This document shows positions 31,589 to 41,600 of a DNA stretch of 64,000 nucleotides, piece after piece; within the stretch, counting starts at the first letter, position 1; the number at the start of each line of letters is the position of its first letter. Position numbers and translations under genes: made by a program. The notes under the pieces were generated by a model. The model was not told where the DNA came from and made no database searches. It saw only the letters and a program-made list of their open reading frames with translations. Source of the stretch: Phenylobacterium sp. (lineage in GTDB: Bacteria; Pseudomonadota; Alphaproteobacteria; Caulobacterales; Caulobacteraceae); assembly GCF_030698145.1 (NCBI RefSeq), contig NZ_JAUYNW010000080.1, positions 85,554 to 149,553 of the forward strand. The letters run 5' to 3'.

Positions 31589-32814
31589 GCCAGGGGCGCG
31601 ACAGCGCGGCCCGGGGCCTGGGCCCCTTCGCGGCGACCTTCCTGGTGGCCGGCAACATGATCGGTTCCGGCGTCTTCCTGCTGCCGGCCTCGCTGGCGGC
31701 CATCGGCAGCGCCAGTGTCATCGGCTGGGCGGCGGCCTCGGTGGGCGGCCTGGTCCTGGCCCTGGTCTTCGCCCTGCTGGGGATCATGCGGCCGGACGTG
31801 AACGGCCTGGTCCGCTACCCCGCCGACGGACTGCACCGCGTATTCGGCTTCGTCTCCTGGAGCGCCTACTGGGTCGCCGCCTGGGTGGGCAATGTCGCCA
31901 TCGCCATCGCCGCGGTGGGGTATCTGGCGGTGTTCCTGCCGGGCCTGATCGGGCCGTTGGCGACCCTGGCGACCACGCTCGTCATCATCTGGGTGATGGT
32001 GGCGGCCAATCTCTGGGGCCCGCGGATCGTCGTCTGGCTCGCGGCCTCGACCCTGATGATCGGGCTTATCCCGATCCTGGCCGCCATCGCCCTGGGAATC
32101 CTCAACTTCGATCCTGAAATCTTCTGGGGTTCGTGGAACGTCAGCGGCGAGCCGCTCAGCCGCGTGGTGCCCGGATCCCTGGTGATGATCTTCTGGGCCT
32201 TCATGGGCCTGGAGAGCGCCAGCGTGGCCGCCGCAGCCGTCGACAATCCCAAGCGCAATCTGCCGATCGCCGCCCTAGGCGGCGTGGCCCTGGCCTCGCT
32301 GGTCTACACCACCGCCACCGCCGCGGTGATGGGGGTGATCCCGGCCGAGCGGCTGGCCGCCTCCACCGCGCCCTTCGCCGACATGGTCGCCATCGCCGCG
32401 GGCCCCGTCGCGGGCGCGGTCGTGGCCGCGTGCGCGCTCGCAAAGACCCTGGGCACCCTGGGTGGCTGGGTGCTGGTCGCCGCCGAGGCCGGCCGCACCG
32501 GGGCCGCCAGCGGCTACCTGCCCAAGGCCCTCTCCACCCGGGGCGTGCGCGTCACGCCGGTGCGCGACATCCTGCTGGTGGGCGCGCTGATGTCGCTGGC
32601 GGCGCTGGCCACCCTGTCGCCGACCCTCACCAAACAGTTCAACGACCTGATCAACGCCTCGGTGCTGCTGATCCTACTCGTCTACATCCTCTGCGCCCTG
32701 GCGCTCGCGCGGTTCGCCTCGGGTATCGAGAACCCTGCGCGCCGCTGGGCCACCCGCGCCGTCGGTCTCGGCGCGGCGGCCTTCTGTGTCTGGATGATCG
32801 TGGCCTCACTATAG
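31585..32814 (+). CDS. APC-family amino acid/polyamine permease
   Basis: ATGA overlap; VAGNMIGSGVFLLPASLAAIGSAS; multiple TM segments; AdiC/PotE-like. Confidence 0.9.
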   Translation: MSQGRDSAARGLGPFAATFLVAGNMIGSGVFLLPASLAAIGSASVIGWAAASVGGLVLALVFALLGIMRPDVNGLVRYPADGLHRVFGFVSWSAYWVAAWVGNVAIAIAAVGYLAVFLPGLIGPLATLATTLVIIWVMVAANLWGPRIVVWLAASTLMIGLIPILAAIALGILNFDPEIFWGSWNVSGEPLSRVVPGSLVMIFWAFMGLESASVAAAAVDNPKRNLPIAALGGVALASLVYTTATAAVMGVIPAERLAASTAPFADMVAIAAGPVAGAVVAACALAKTLGTLGGWVLVAAEAGRTGAASGYLPKALSTRGVRVTPVRDILLVGALMSLAALATLSPTLTKQFNDLINASVLLILLVYILCALALARFASGIENPARRWATRAVGLGAAAFCVWMIVASL

Positions 32815-32885
32815 AGTGGCGAGAGCCGGACATGGCCCTCATGCGGTCGGCGCTCGGCGTCGACCGCCAACATAGGAGACGTCCG

Positions 32886-33305
32886 ATGCCGATGACCGCC
32901 CTCGAAGGCTGGCATGACTATATGAAGACCCATGATCACGCGGCGCTGCGGGCGCTGCTGCATCCCGAAGTCGTGTTCGAAAGCCCCGTCGTGCACACGC
33001 CGCAGCGCGGGCGTGAGATCACGCTCAAGTACTTGGCTGGGGCCAGCAACGTGCTGGGCGGTCCCGGCTTCAGGTATGTCGGCGAGTGGCGCAGCGACAA
33101 CGGCGCGGTGCTGGAGTTCGTGAACGAGGTCGAGGGGATCACGATCAATGGCGTCGACATCATCACCTTCAACGACGACGGAAACCTGATCACCCATTTC
33201 AAGGTGATGGTGCGCCCGCTCAAGGCGATCAACCTGCTGCACCGCCTGATGGGCGAGCAACTGGCGATGGCCGCAAGCCCTAGCGCGCCGCCGCCACGCT
33301 CTTGA
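32886..33305 (+). CDS. NTF2-like/SnoaL-fold protein
   Basis: WHDYMKTHDHAALRALLHPEVVFESPVVHTPQRGREI...FNDDGNLITHFKVMVRP. Confidence 0.75.
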   Translation: MPMTALEGWHDYMKTHDHAALRALLHPEVVFESPVVHTPQRGREITLKYLAGASNVLGGPGFRYVGEWRSDNGAVLEFVNEVEGITINGVDIITFNDDGNLITHFKVMVRPLKAINLLHRLMGEQLAMAASPSAPPPRS

Positions 33306-34701
33306 TCAGCCGGTAGTCGAACTCCACCGCCTCGCTGAAGGCCTTGGTGGAGATCCGCTCGTCCCGGCCGTGGGCGCGGTTGTCATCTATGTCGCCCCAG
33401 ATCGCGCCGACCGCGTAGCTCGGCATGCCCACGGCGCGGGTATAGAGGCTGTCGGTGGCGCCCAGGTCCATGTGCGGCGCGACCGGTACGCTGGGCCACA
33501 TGCCCTGGACCACCTTGGTGAAGCGCGCCATCAGAGCCGCGTCGTAGGGCGAATCCCGCGCCGGGGCGGCCGGAGAAATGACGCTCACGGCGATCCGCTG
33601 ATCGGCCAGCACCTCGACCAGCTTGGCGCGCACCTCAGCCTCGCTGTCGGTCGGCATCATCCGACACTGGATGACGGCCCGGGCGCGCTGGGGCAGGGCG
33701 TTCTCCGCGTGGCCGCCCGACAGGCCCGTAGCCACGCATGTGGTCCGCAGCCGCGCATTGCGCGCCGGAGTGGCGCTCAGGCGCTCGGCGGCGGCCAGGT
33801 CGGTCGGCTGCTTGGATACGGCCAGCATGTCGGCGGTCGCCTGGCCGCTCTCGAGCGCCGCGGCGGTGGCGAAATAGCCTCGCGTCGTGGGGGTGGTCAC
33901 CACGGGGAACTTGAAGCCCTCGATGCGGGCCAGGCCCTTGGCCAGCCTGTAGATCGCGTTGTCGGGCTCCGGGATCGAGGAGTGGCCGCCCTTGTTGGTC
34001 GCCTCGAGCTGGAAGGTGACATAGACCTTCTCGCTGGTCTGGACCCCGTAGGACAGCCGCTGGTCGCCGCGCAGCGATCCGCCGCCCCCGTCGCTGTTGA
34101 TCACCAGGGCCGCGTCCACCAGTGGGCGCTGGGCCTTCAACAACCACTCGACGCCGTTGGCGTCGCCGCTCTCCTCGTCGCTGGTGAAGGCGAAGATCAT
34201 GTCGCGGGCTGGGATGAAGCCCTCCCGCTTGGCGCGGATCAGGCCGGCCAGCAGGGCGGCGATCTCGCCCTTCATGTCCTGCACGCCGCGGCCGTAAAGC
34301 CAGCCGTCCTTCTCGGTGAGGGCGAAGGGCTCGACCGTCCAGTCCTCGCGCTTGGCCTCGACCACGTCCAGGTGGCTGATCCACAGCACGGGCTTGGCCT
34401 TGGCCGCCTTGGCCCGAAGCCGCACCAGCACCTGTCCCTGGGTCGGATGGCCGGGAATCGTCAGCACCGTGACGTCTGTGGAGGCGAATCCCGCCGCCAG
34501 CATCCGCTTCTGGATCGCTTCGGCCGCGGGGAGGGTGCCTTGGTCGTGCACCGTGTTGATGGCGATGAGCTCACCCAGGATCTCGCGGGCCAGGGTTAGG
34601 TTCGCCGCCGGCGGGGTCTGGGCCCGGGCCGAGGCGCCGAGCAGAGCCGCGGCGCAGAGCCCCGCGCCCAGGAGTTTTCCGTAGGTCATCACCATCCCCA
34701 C
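33280..34701 (-). CDS. Secreted M20/M25-family metallopeptidase
   Basis: Signal peptide (GLCAAALLGASARAQ); WISHLDVVEAKREDW; GRGVQDMKGEIAALLAGL; FTSDEESG; start could be 34701 (GTG), 34695 or 34689. Confidence 0.88.
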   Translation of the reverse strand: MGMVMTYGKLLGAGLCAAALLGASARAQTPPAANLTLAREILGELIAINTVHDQGTLPAAEAIQKRMLAAGFASTDVTVLTIPGHPTQGQVLVRLRAKAAKAKPVLWISHLDVVEAKREDWTVEPFALTEKDGWLYGRGVQDMKGEIAALLAGLIRAKREGFIPARDMIFAFTSDEESGDANGVEWLLKAQRPLVDAALVINSDGGGGSLRGDQRLSYGVQTSEKVYVTFQLEATNKGGHSSIPEPDNAIYRLAKGLARIEGFKFPVVTTPTTRGYFATAAALESGQATADMLAVSKQPTDLAAAERLSATPARNARLRTTCVATGLSGGHAENALPQRARAVIQCRMMPTDSEAEVRAKLVEVLADQRIAVSVISPAAPARDSPYDAALMARFTKVVQGMWPSVPVAPHMDLGATDSLYTRAVGMPSYAVGAIWGDIDDNRAHGRDERISTKAFSEAVEFDYRLIKSVAAAR

Positions 34702-34833
34702 CGTTCACGCACCCGTCCCAGGTGCTGGGCCCCACCGTTCCCGCGCCCGTCCCCGGGCGCAGGGCCCCACCGTTCACGCGCCCGTCCCCGGGCGCAGGGC
34801 CCCACCGTTCACGCGCCCGTCCCGGGCGCAGGG
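34696..34833. repeat. Four tandem 34-35 bp repeats, each with a hairpin
   Basis: Unit CCCCACCGTTCACGCGCCCGTCCCCGGGCGCAGGG at 34696, 34730, 34765, 34800; stem GCGCCCG/CGGGCGC. Confidence 0.95.
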
Positions 34834-34970
34834 AGTGTGGGTGGGCGGCTGGAGCCTGTCCACGCCCGACGTGTCACAGAAGAGACGAAGTCTGCAGCGA
34901 GGATGCCGATCCAAGGCGGGGGCCAAACCAAACACTAAGGGCGCGGCGTCTCGTGGCCCCGGAGACCACG

Positions 34971-35714
34971 ATGCCGCCGGACGATCCGCCCAGCCCCTAC
35001 GCGCCCGCCAACAACCCCTGGGGTCGCCAGCCCCAGCCGGTTTTCCGCATTGGCCCCCTACCGAAAACGCCCGCCCGCCCGCCCGAGCCTCGGACATTGC
35101 CGCCGGCCCCGGCTTATGTCGCGCCGATGCCGTCGCCTTCCGGACGCCCGGGGATCCTTGCCGGATCGCTCGTCCCCACGCCGACGAGGCCCGCGGCGCC
35201 CGAGCCTGCGCCGCGTGCGCCAGCTGCCCCGGTGGAAGCCGTCGAACCAGCCGCCCTCGCATCTACGCCGCCGCGCGCCATCCGAGAGCAGGCTAGGGTC
35301 GCGTCAAACAGGCGGGCGTGGCTGGCCGTGGGGGCGGGCGGGCTGGCGATCGCCGCCGCGACGGCCGTGGTGATGCTGGCGGCCCGCCAGGGCTCCGTGG
35401 CGGCGGTCCGCGTGGCCGCGCCTGCGCCCGTGGTGGCCCCGGCCGCCGCCGCTCCCACGCCCGCCATCGCGACGCTCCCGGCGCCCATGCGCCAACCCCC
35501 GGCGCGAGCCGCCACAGCTACGCGCGTCCGCGCCGCCGTCGGGCCACGCTCGCCCCCGCCGATCCCGATAGTCCCGCCGCCCCTGACGCCGCCGCCAGTG
35601 GGGGCCGAACCGGTTGCCCCGGTCCCCGTCGTTCCGCCGTCCGGCCCCGTCATCCTCGCTCCGCCGCCCGACCCGGAGGCGCCTATGAGCACCCGGACGA
35701 CCGACGACCGCTAG
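34971..35714 (+). CDS. Pro/Ala-rich single-TM hypothetical protein
   Basis: ATG 34971; one TM (AWLAVGAGGLAIAAATAVVML) flanked by low-complexity Pro/Ala segments. Confidence 0.55.
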   Translation: MPPDDPPSPYAPANNPWGRQPQPVFRIGPLPKTPARPPEPRTLPPAPAYVAPMPSPSGRPGILAGSLVPTPTRPAAPEPAPRAPAAPVEAVEPAALASTPPRAIREQARVASNRRAWLAVGAGGLAIAAATAVVMLAARQGSVAAVRVAAPAPVVAPAAAAPTPAIATLPAPMRQPPARAATATRVRAAVGPRSPPPIPIVPPPLTPPPVGAEPVAPVPVVPPSGPVILAPPPDPEAPMSTRTTDDR

Positions 35715-35915
35715 AGCTTGTTCTGTAACGCCTGAGTGACTGCAGAGCGGTTCGCGGGCCTCACGGTTGAGGTATGTCCCGCGGGACACGCCTGGCCGGG
35801 ACGCGCCAGCGAGTCGGTGAACGCGGGTTGACTTGGCCCGGAGCGGCGCCCATCTGCGATCCATGAGCAGGGCGCGACCGAAATTCGGGCGCCGCGCCGC
35901 TGAATCGGATCGGGC

Positions 35916-35938
35916 CGCGGGTTATTTCGAAACCCGCG
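35916..35938. terminator. Intergenic hairpin
   Basis: CGCGGGTT-ATTTCGA-AACCCGCG. Confidence 0.4.
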
Positions 35939-36367
35939 TTCTATCATTCGTGCTGCAATGCAGCATATGGCGCCATCTAGAAGTAGAAAAACGCCCGGTA
36001 TTACTTGCTACGTCGATTGTGCATTGCAGCATAGTATCGAGTAACGAGGTATCCGCCCCGTCGCACCCCTGAGCATCACCCCTTGACGCCCCGAATAGGG
36101 GTTGCCAAAGGACCCCTGCCGCACGTCTAACATGGCGGTTAAGACTTCAGATTGCCTTCGGGGAAACTGGTGTCGCTCCCGCCTTCGGAACGTCACGCTT
36201 CACGGGTTCGTTGAAGAGTTGGCGTAACGGGTCGGGCGCAGCGAAAGCGGCTCTGGCGTTTTGTCCGGCGGTTACCGGACGGGCGGCGGGCTTTAACTAG
36301 GGTGGAGACGCTCTCGCGCGACGACCCTCGGTCCAAACGTGCTAGACCAATCAGGAACTGGCGACAG

Positions 36368-37267
36368 ATGCTCGACAACAAACGACTGACCCCTTTCATC
36401 GCTCTCATTGGCGCGGTTGCGCTGATGGCGAGCGTGCCGGCGTTCGCGCAGGAAGCCGCCCCGGCCGCTCCCGCTGCTGACGCCGCCGCCGCGGCTCCGG
36501 CCGCTGATGCCGCCGCGGCTCCCGCCGCGGACGCTGCGGCTCCCGCCGCCGACGTCGCCCCCCCGACCATCGAGCATGCCGGTTCGTTGACCGTCGTGCA
36601 GATGTTCCTCGACGCCCAACCCGTCGTGAAGGTCGTGATGATCGGCCTGATCCTGGCCTCCATCCTCTCGTGGACTCTCTTGGTCACGAAGATGATCGAG
36701 TTCAGCTCGCTGAACAAAGCCTCGGACGCCTTCGTTGAAGCCTTCCGCGGCGCCAAATCGATCAACGACATGGGCCGGATCGCGATGTCCGACGAATTCG
36801 AAGGCAACCCGCTGGCCGACATGGCCGCCGCGGCCGCCCAAGAAGTCGAACTCTCGCGTCAAGCGGGTCTCGCCGTCACCGGCGCGCACCGTGAAACCAC
36901 GATCCACCGGGCGGAAGCCGCAGTCAGCGCGGTCCAGTCCAACCTCTCCAAGCGCCTGTCCAGCGGCATGCAGTTCCTGGCCTCGGTCGGTTCGTCCGGT
37001 CCGTTCATCGGTCTGTTCGGCACCGTCTACGGGATCATGAACTCGTTCATCGGGATCGCGAACACCAACACGACCAACCTGGCCGTCGTCGCCCCCGGCA
37101 TCGCCGAGGCGCTGCTGGCCACCGGTATCGGCCTGTTCGCCGCCATCCCGGCGGTTATCTTCTACAACTACTTCCAGACCCGCATCTCGGCTTACGGCGC
37201 GCGGACGGACGGGTTTGTGGCTGAACTGATGAACGCCATTTCCCGGCAGCTCGACAAAGGAGCCTAA
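36368..37267 (+). CDS. exbB: TonB-system energiser ExbB
   Basis: Signal peptide, Ala/Pro linker, MotA/TolQ/ExbB core (FIGLFGTVYGIMNSFIGIA...GIAEALLATGIGLFAAIPAVIFYN). Confidence 0.93.
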   Translation: MLDNKRLTPFIALIGAVALMASVPAFAQEAAPAAPAADAAAAAPAADAAAAPAADAAAPAADVAPPTIEHAGSLTVVQMFLDAQPVVKVVMIGLILASILSWTLLVTKMIEFSSLNKASDAFVEAFRGAKSINDMGRIAMSDEFEGNPLADMAAAAAQEVELSRQAGLAVTGAHRETTIHRAEAAVSAVQSNLSKRLSSGMQFLASVGSSGPFIGLFGTVYGIMNSFIGIANTNTTNLAVVAPGIAEALLATGIGLFAAIPAVIFYNYFQTRISAYGARTDGFVAELMNAISRQLDKGA

Positions 37268-37272
37268 CCGCC

Positions 37273-37701
37273 ATGGGCGCCAAACTCTCAGGTTCTGGGG
37301 GTGGACGGCACTCGGTAGATGCGATGAGCGAAATCAACGTGACGCCCTTCGTGGACGTCATGTTGGTGCTCCTGATTATCTTCATGGTCGCGGCGCCCAT
37401 GGCCGCCGTGACTGTGGAGGTTACTCTTCCGCCCGCTACCGCCAAGCCATCGACCAACCCTCCCAAGCCGGTCTACATCAGTATCCAGCCGGGCGGCAGC
37501 ATCTACCTCGGGGACAGCAAGACCGATCTGTCGGCTCTGGGCGACGATCTGCGGACCAACATCGGAAAGCGCAACCCGGAGAAGGAACGCATCTTCATCC
37601 GCGCCGACAAGAACGTCCTCTACGGGGACTTCATGGGCGTGATGAACATGCTTCAGGACAACGGGTTCTACAGCGTGGCCCTCATTGGCCTTGAAGAGTG
37701 A
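37273..37701 (+). CDS. exbD: Biopolymer transporter ExbD
   Basis: MSEINVTPFVDVMLVLLIIFMVAAPM. Confidence 0.95.
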   Translation: MGAKLSGSGGGRHSVDAMSEINVTPFVDVMLVLLIIFMVAAPMAAVTVEVTLPPATAKPSTNPPKPVYISIQPGGSIYLGDSKTDLSALGDDLRTNIGKRNPEKERIFIRADKNVLYGDFMGVMNMLQDNGFYSVALIGLEE

Positions 37702-37713
37702 GGGGCGTGACGA

Positions 37714-38412
37714 ATGGCTGAAACCACCGACACGACCCATCACCGCAGCGTCTTTGATGAGCCGGTCAAGAAGCGGAACACTGGCGTCACCATCGCCATT
37801 GTCCTCTCCGTGATCGTCCACACGGGTCTCATCGCCTATCTCTACAAGTCGAAGTTCGAGCCGAAGTACAAGGAGTACTCGGATGACGTGACGGACGTGG
37901 CGCTGATCAAGCCCGCGCCGCCGCCGCCTCCGCCGCCTCCGCCTCCGCCTCCGAACACGCCGCCGCCGCCGCCGCCGAAGCTGCAACCGCGGCCTCCGGT
38001 GAACGTGCCGGCCGACATCCCGACGATCCCCCCTCTGCCGGTCCCGCCGGTCGAGAAGCGGATCGAAGCTCCGGAGCCCCCGCGGGCTGCGCCTCCGACC
38101 CCGCCGCGCCCGTCGGTCATCACGAACCCCGACTGGCTGCGTCGTCCCAGCGGCGAAGACATGGCCCGGTACTACCCGGACCGCGCCACGCGGATGTCTG
38201 TTGAAGGTCGCGCGACCCTGTCGTGCTCCGTCACGGCGAAAGGCACGCTTGAAGGCTGCTCGGTGGTTTCCGAGGATCCGGCCGACATGGGCTTCGGTGA
38301 CTCCGCGATGCGGTTGACCAAGCTCTTCAAGATGCGCCCGAAAACTCAGGACGGCGCGCCTGTCGAAGGCGGCACGGTCCGGATCCCGATCCGGTTCAAC
38401 CTTCCCAAGTAG
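37714..38412 (+). CDS. tonB: Energy transducer TonB
   Basis: N-terminal TM, poly-Pro region, C-terminal TonB domain (EGRATLSCSVTAKGTLEGCSVVSEDP). Confidence 0.93.
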   Translation: MAETTDTTHHRSVFDEPVKKRNTGVTIAIVLSVIVHTGLIAYLYKSKFEPKYKEYSDDVTDVALIKPAPPPPPPPPPPPPNTPPPPPPKLQPRPPVNVPADIPTIPPLPVPPVEKRIEAPEPPRAAPPTPPRPSVITNPDWLRRPSGEDMARYYPDRATRMSVEGRATLSCSVTAKGTLEGCSVVSEDPADMGFGDSAMRLTKLFKMRPKTQDGAPVEGGTVRIPIRFNLPK

Positions 38413-38441
38413 GGGACGGCGTCGACCTCGACCAAAGAACA

Positions 38442-38474
38442 AACCCCGGCGGCGCGAGCCTCCGGGGTTTTTTC
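38442..38474 (+). terminator. Rho-independent terminator after tonB
   Basis: AACCCCGG...CCGGGGTTTTTTC. Confidence 0.8.
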
Positions 38475-38551
38475 TTTGTCTGGACAGCCTCATGGCCGGC
38501 TCGGCGCTTGATCGATCCGCCCCGCGCGACTAGAACGGCGCCTCGCGATGC

Positions 38552-38628
38552 GCCGCCTTAGCTCAGTTGGTTAGAGCGCTAGATTGTGGATCTAGAGGTC
38601 CTCGGTTCGAGCCCGAGAGGTGGTACCA
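38552..38628 (+). tRNA. tRNA-His (anticodon GTG)
   Basis: GCCGCCTTAGCTCAGTTGGTTAGAGCGCTAGATTGTGGATCTAGAGGTCCTCGGTTCGAGCCCGAGAGGTGGTACCA. Confidence 0.92.
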
Positions 38629-38664
38629 TCGCGGCGCCCCCGGAATGCCGGGTTCCCAACATCC

Positions 38665-41600
38665 CTAGAGGCTCAGATTGAGCAGCGCCGGGTCACCGCC
38701 CTGGGCGGTGATGTTGACACTGACCGCGCGCTCGATCGCGTAGCGGGTCAGCGCATTGGGCCCGCCCGCCTTGGGGCCGGTGCCCGACAGGCCTTCCCCG
38801 CCGAAGGGCTGGACGCCCACCACCGCCCCGATGATCGAGCGATTCACATAGGCGTTGCCGGACGGGACCAGGTTGCGGACCTGGGCGGCGAAGGCGTCGA
38901 TCCGCGAGTGGACCCCCAGGGTCAGGCCATAGCGCGAGGCCGCCAGCTCGCCCGCGACCTTGGCGAGGTCGGCCGGGTGGTAGCGCACCACGTGCAGCAC
39001 CGGTCCGAACACCTCGCGCTCCAGGAAGCCTGCGGACGGGATCTCGGCCAGGACCGGCCCGAAGAAGGTCCCGCCCTGGGGCGCCTCCAACTGGTGCAGG
39101 ACCTTGGCCTCACGCTGCAGGCGCGCCAGGTGGGCGGTGAGCGCCCCGTGGGCCTCGGCGTCGATCACCGGGCCGACGTCGGTGGCCGCGTCGGTCGGGT
39201 CGCCCAGCACCAGGGCGTCCATGGCCCCCCTGATCCCCTCGATCAGCATGTCGGCGGTGTCGGTGGGGAGGAACAGGATCCGCAGGGCCGAGCAGCGCTG
39301 GCCGGCCGAGCCGAAGGCCGAGGCGATCACGTCGTCCACCACCTGCTCCTTGAGCGCGGTGGTGTCGACGAACATGCCGTTCAGGCCCCCGGTCTCGGCG
39401 ATGAACGGCACGATCGGGCCTTCACGGCCGGCCAGGGCCTGGTTGATCCGCCGCGCGGTGTCGGTGCCGCCGGTGAAGGCCACGCCGTCGCAGCTAGGAT
39501 GGCTGGTGAGCGCGACGCCGACGGTTTCGCCCCGTCCCGGCGTGAGCGCCAGCAGCCCCTGCGGCAGGCGCGCCTCGTGGAACAGCTTCACGGCTTCGGC
39601 GGCGATCAGCGGCGTCTGTTCGGCGGGCTTGGCCACCACGGCGTTGCCGGCGGCCAGGGCCGCGGCGATCTGGCCGGTGAAGATTGCCAGCGGGAAGTTC
39701 CAGGGACTGATGCAGACGAAGACGCCGCGGCCGTGCAGCTCCAGCGTATTGGTCTCGCCGACCGGCCCTTTCAGGGTCTCGGGACCGCCGAACCGGGTCT
39801 GGGCCAGATGGGCGTAGTAGCGGCAGAAGTCGGCGGCCTCGCGCACCTCCGCCACGCCATCGGCCAGGGTCTTGCCGGCCTCGCGGGCGCAGATGGCGAT
39901 CAGTCGGTCGCGATTGGCTTCCAGGATGTCGCCCATCGCTCGCAAGACCTCGGCGCGGCGGTAGCCGCCGAGCGCGTCCCACGCGGGCTGCGCGGCTCGA
40001 GCGGCCGCGAAGGCCGCTTCGATGTCGGCCGCCGAGGCTTCGCTGGCCTTGCCGACCACTTCGGCGTTGGCGGCGGGGCTGCGTAGCGGCTGGGGCTCGA
40101 TCCCGGCGCGCTGCTTGCCCCCGATCAGCGGCCCGGCCGATAGGGGCTCCAGCGCTCGGGCCGTGGCGGTGAGGCGCGCGGCTTCGTCGGGGATCGAAAG
40201 GTCGATCCCCAGGGAGTTCTTGCGTTCCGCCCCATAGATGTCGAGTGGACGCGGGATCTTCGGATGCGGACCGATCCCAGCCTTCTCCACGGCGGCGATC
40301 GGATCGACCACCACGTCCTGGGCGGGCACCCGCTCGTCGAGCAGGGCATGGACGAAGGAGGTGTTGGCGCCGTTCTCCAACAGGCGTCGCACCAGATAGG
40401 GCAGCAGGTCCTCATGCCCTCCGACCGGGGCATAGGTACGCACCACCGCGCCCGCATGCAGGTCGTCGGCGGCCTTGTAGAGCGCCTCGCCCATGCCGTG
40501 CAGGCGCTGGAATTCGATCTTGACGCCGGCCTGCGCGGCCATGGCGTGGACCGCCGCCAGGGTGTGGGAGTTGTGGGTGGCGAACTGGGCGTAGAGGTTC
40601 GGCGCGGCCTCGATCAGGGTGCGCGCGCAGACCAGATAGGAGAGGTCCGTCGCCGCCTTGGTGGTGAACACCGGATAGTCGGGCCGGCCACCGACCTGGG
40701 CGCGCTTGATCTCGCTGTCCCAATAAGCGCCCTTGACCAGCCGCACCATCAGCCGACGGCCGCTGCCGCGCGCGATCTCGGCCACCCGCTCGACGGCCAG
40801 CCGCGCGCGCTTCTGGTAGGCCTGGACGGCAAGGCCGAGACCCTGCCATTCACCCAGCTCCGGCTCGCGGGCCAGGCGGTCCAGCAGCTTCAGCGACAGG
40901 GTCAGCCGGTCGGCCTCCTCGGCGTCGATGGTGAAGTTGATGTCGTGCCGAGCCGCGATCAGCGCCAGGCGCATGGCGCGCGGATAGAGCTCGCTCCAGA
41001 CTTGGTGCTCATGGGTGGCCTCATAGCGCGGGCAGAGCGCCGAGAGCTTCACCGAGACCCCGTGGCCGGCCTCGGGCCCCGCGCCCTTGGACGCCTTGCC
41101 CACGGCCTCCAGGGCGTCGGCATAGGCCTGCTCGTACCGCGCCGCGTCCGCCGACGTGCGCGCGCCCTCGCCCAGCATGTCGAAGGAGCAGACCTGCCCC
41201 TCCTTGCCGGCCCGCTTGAGAGCCGCCTCGATGGTCCGGCCCAGGACGAACTGTTCGCCCATGATGCCGATGGCCTGGGCCACGGCCTTGCGCACCACCG
41301 GCTCGCCGATCCGCTCCACCAGGCGCTTGAGGAATCCGGGAAGGTCGCTTCGGACCTCGTCGTCCACCTCGACCAGCTTGCCGGTCAGCATCAGGCCCCA
41401 GGTGGAGGCGTTGACGAACAGGCTGTCGGATTGGCCCAGGTGACTGGCCCAGTCGGCGCCACCGATCTTCTCGGCGATCAGCCGGTCGCGGGTGTCCTGA
41501 TCGGGGGTGCGCAGCAGGGCTTCGGCCAGGCACATCAACGCCAGGCCCTCGCGGGTGCCGAGGCTGAACTCCTGCAGGAAACTCTCGACCACCCCCTGGC

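Noticed and set aside
34696-34833. CRISPR array
   Set aside because: The 34-35 bp units are directly adjacent with no unique spacers and no cas genes nearby; a tandem hairpin repeat instead.
34722-35714. Long version of the Pro-rich ORF starting at 34722
   Set aside because: Would translate through the tandem repeats; start at ATG 34971 is more credible.
36440-36560. Ala/Pro repeat in exbB as possible phase-variable tract
   Set aside because: Codons vary, so it is a low-complexity periplasmic linker rather than a simple slippage repeat.
37910-37990. CCG/CCT microsatellite-like repeat in tonB
   Set aside because: Explained by the periplasm-spanning poly-proline region typical of TonB proteins.
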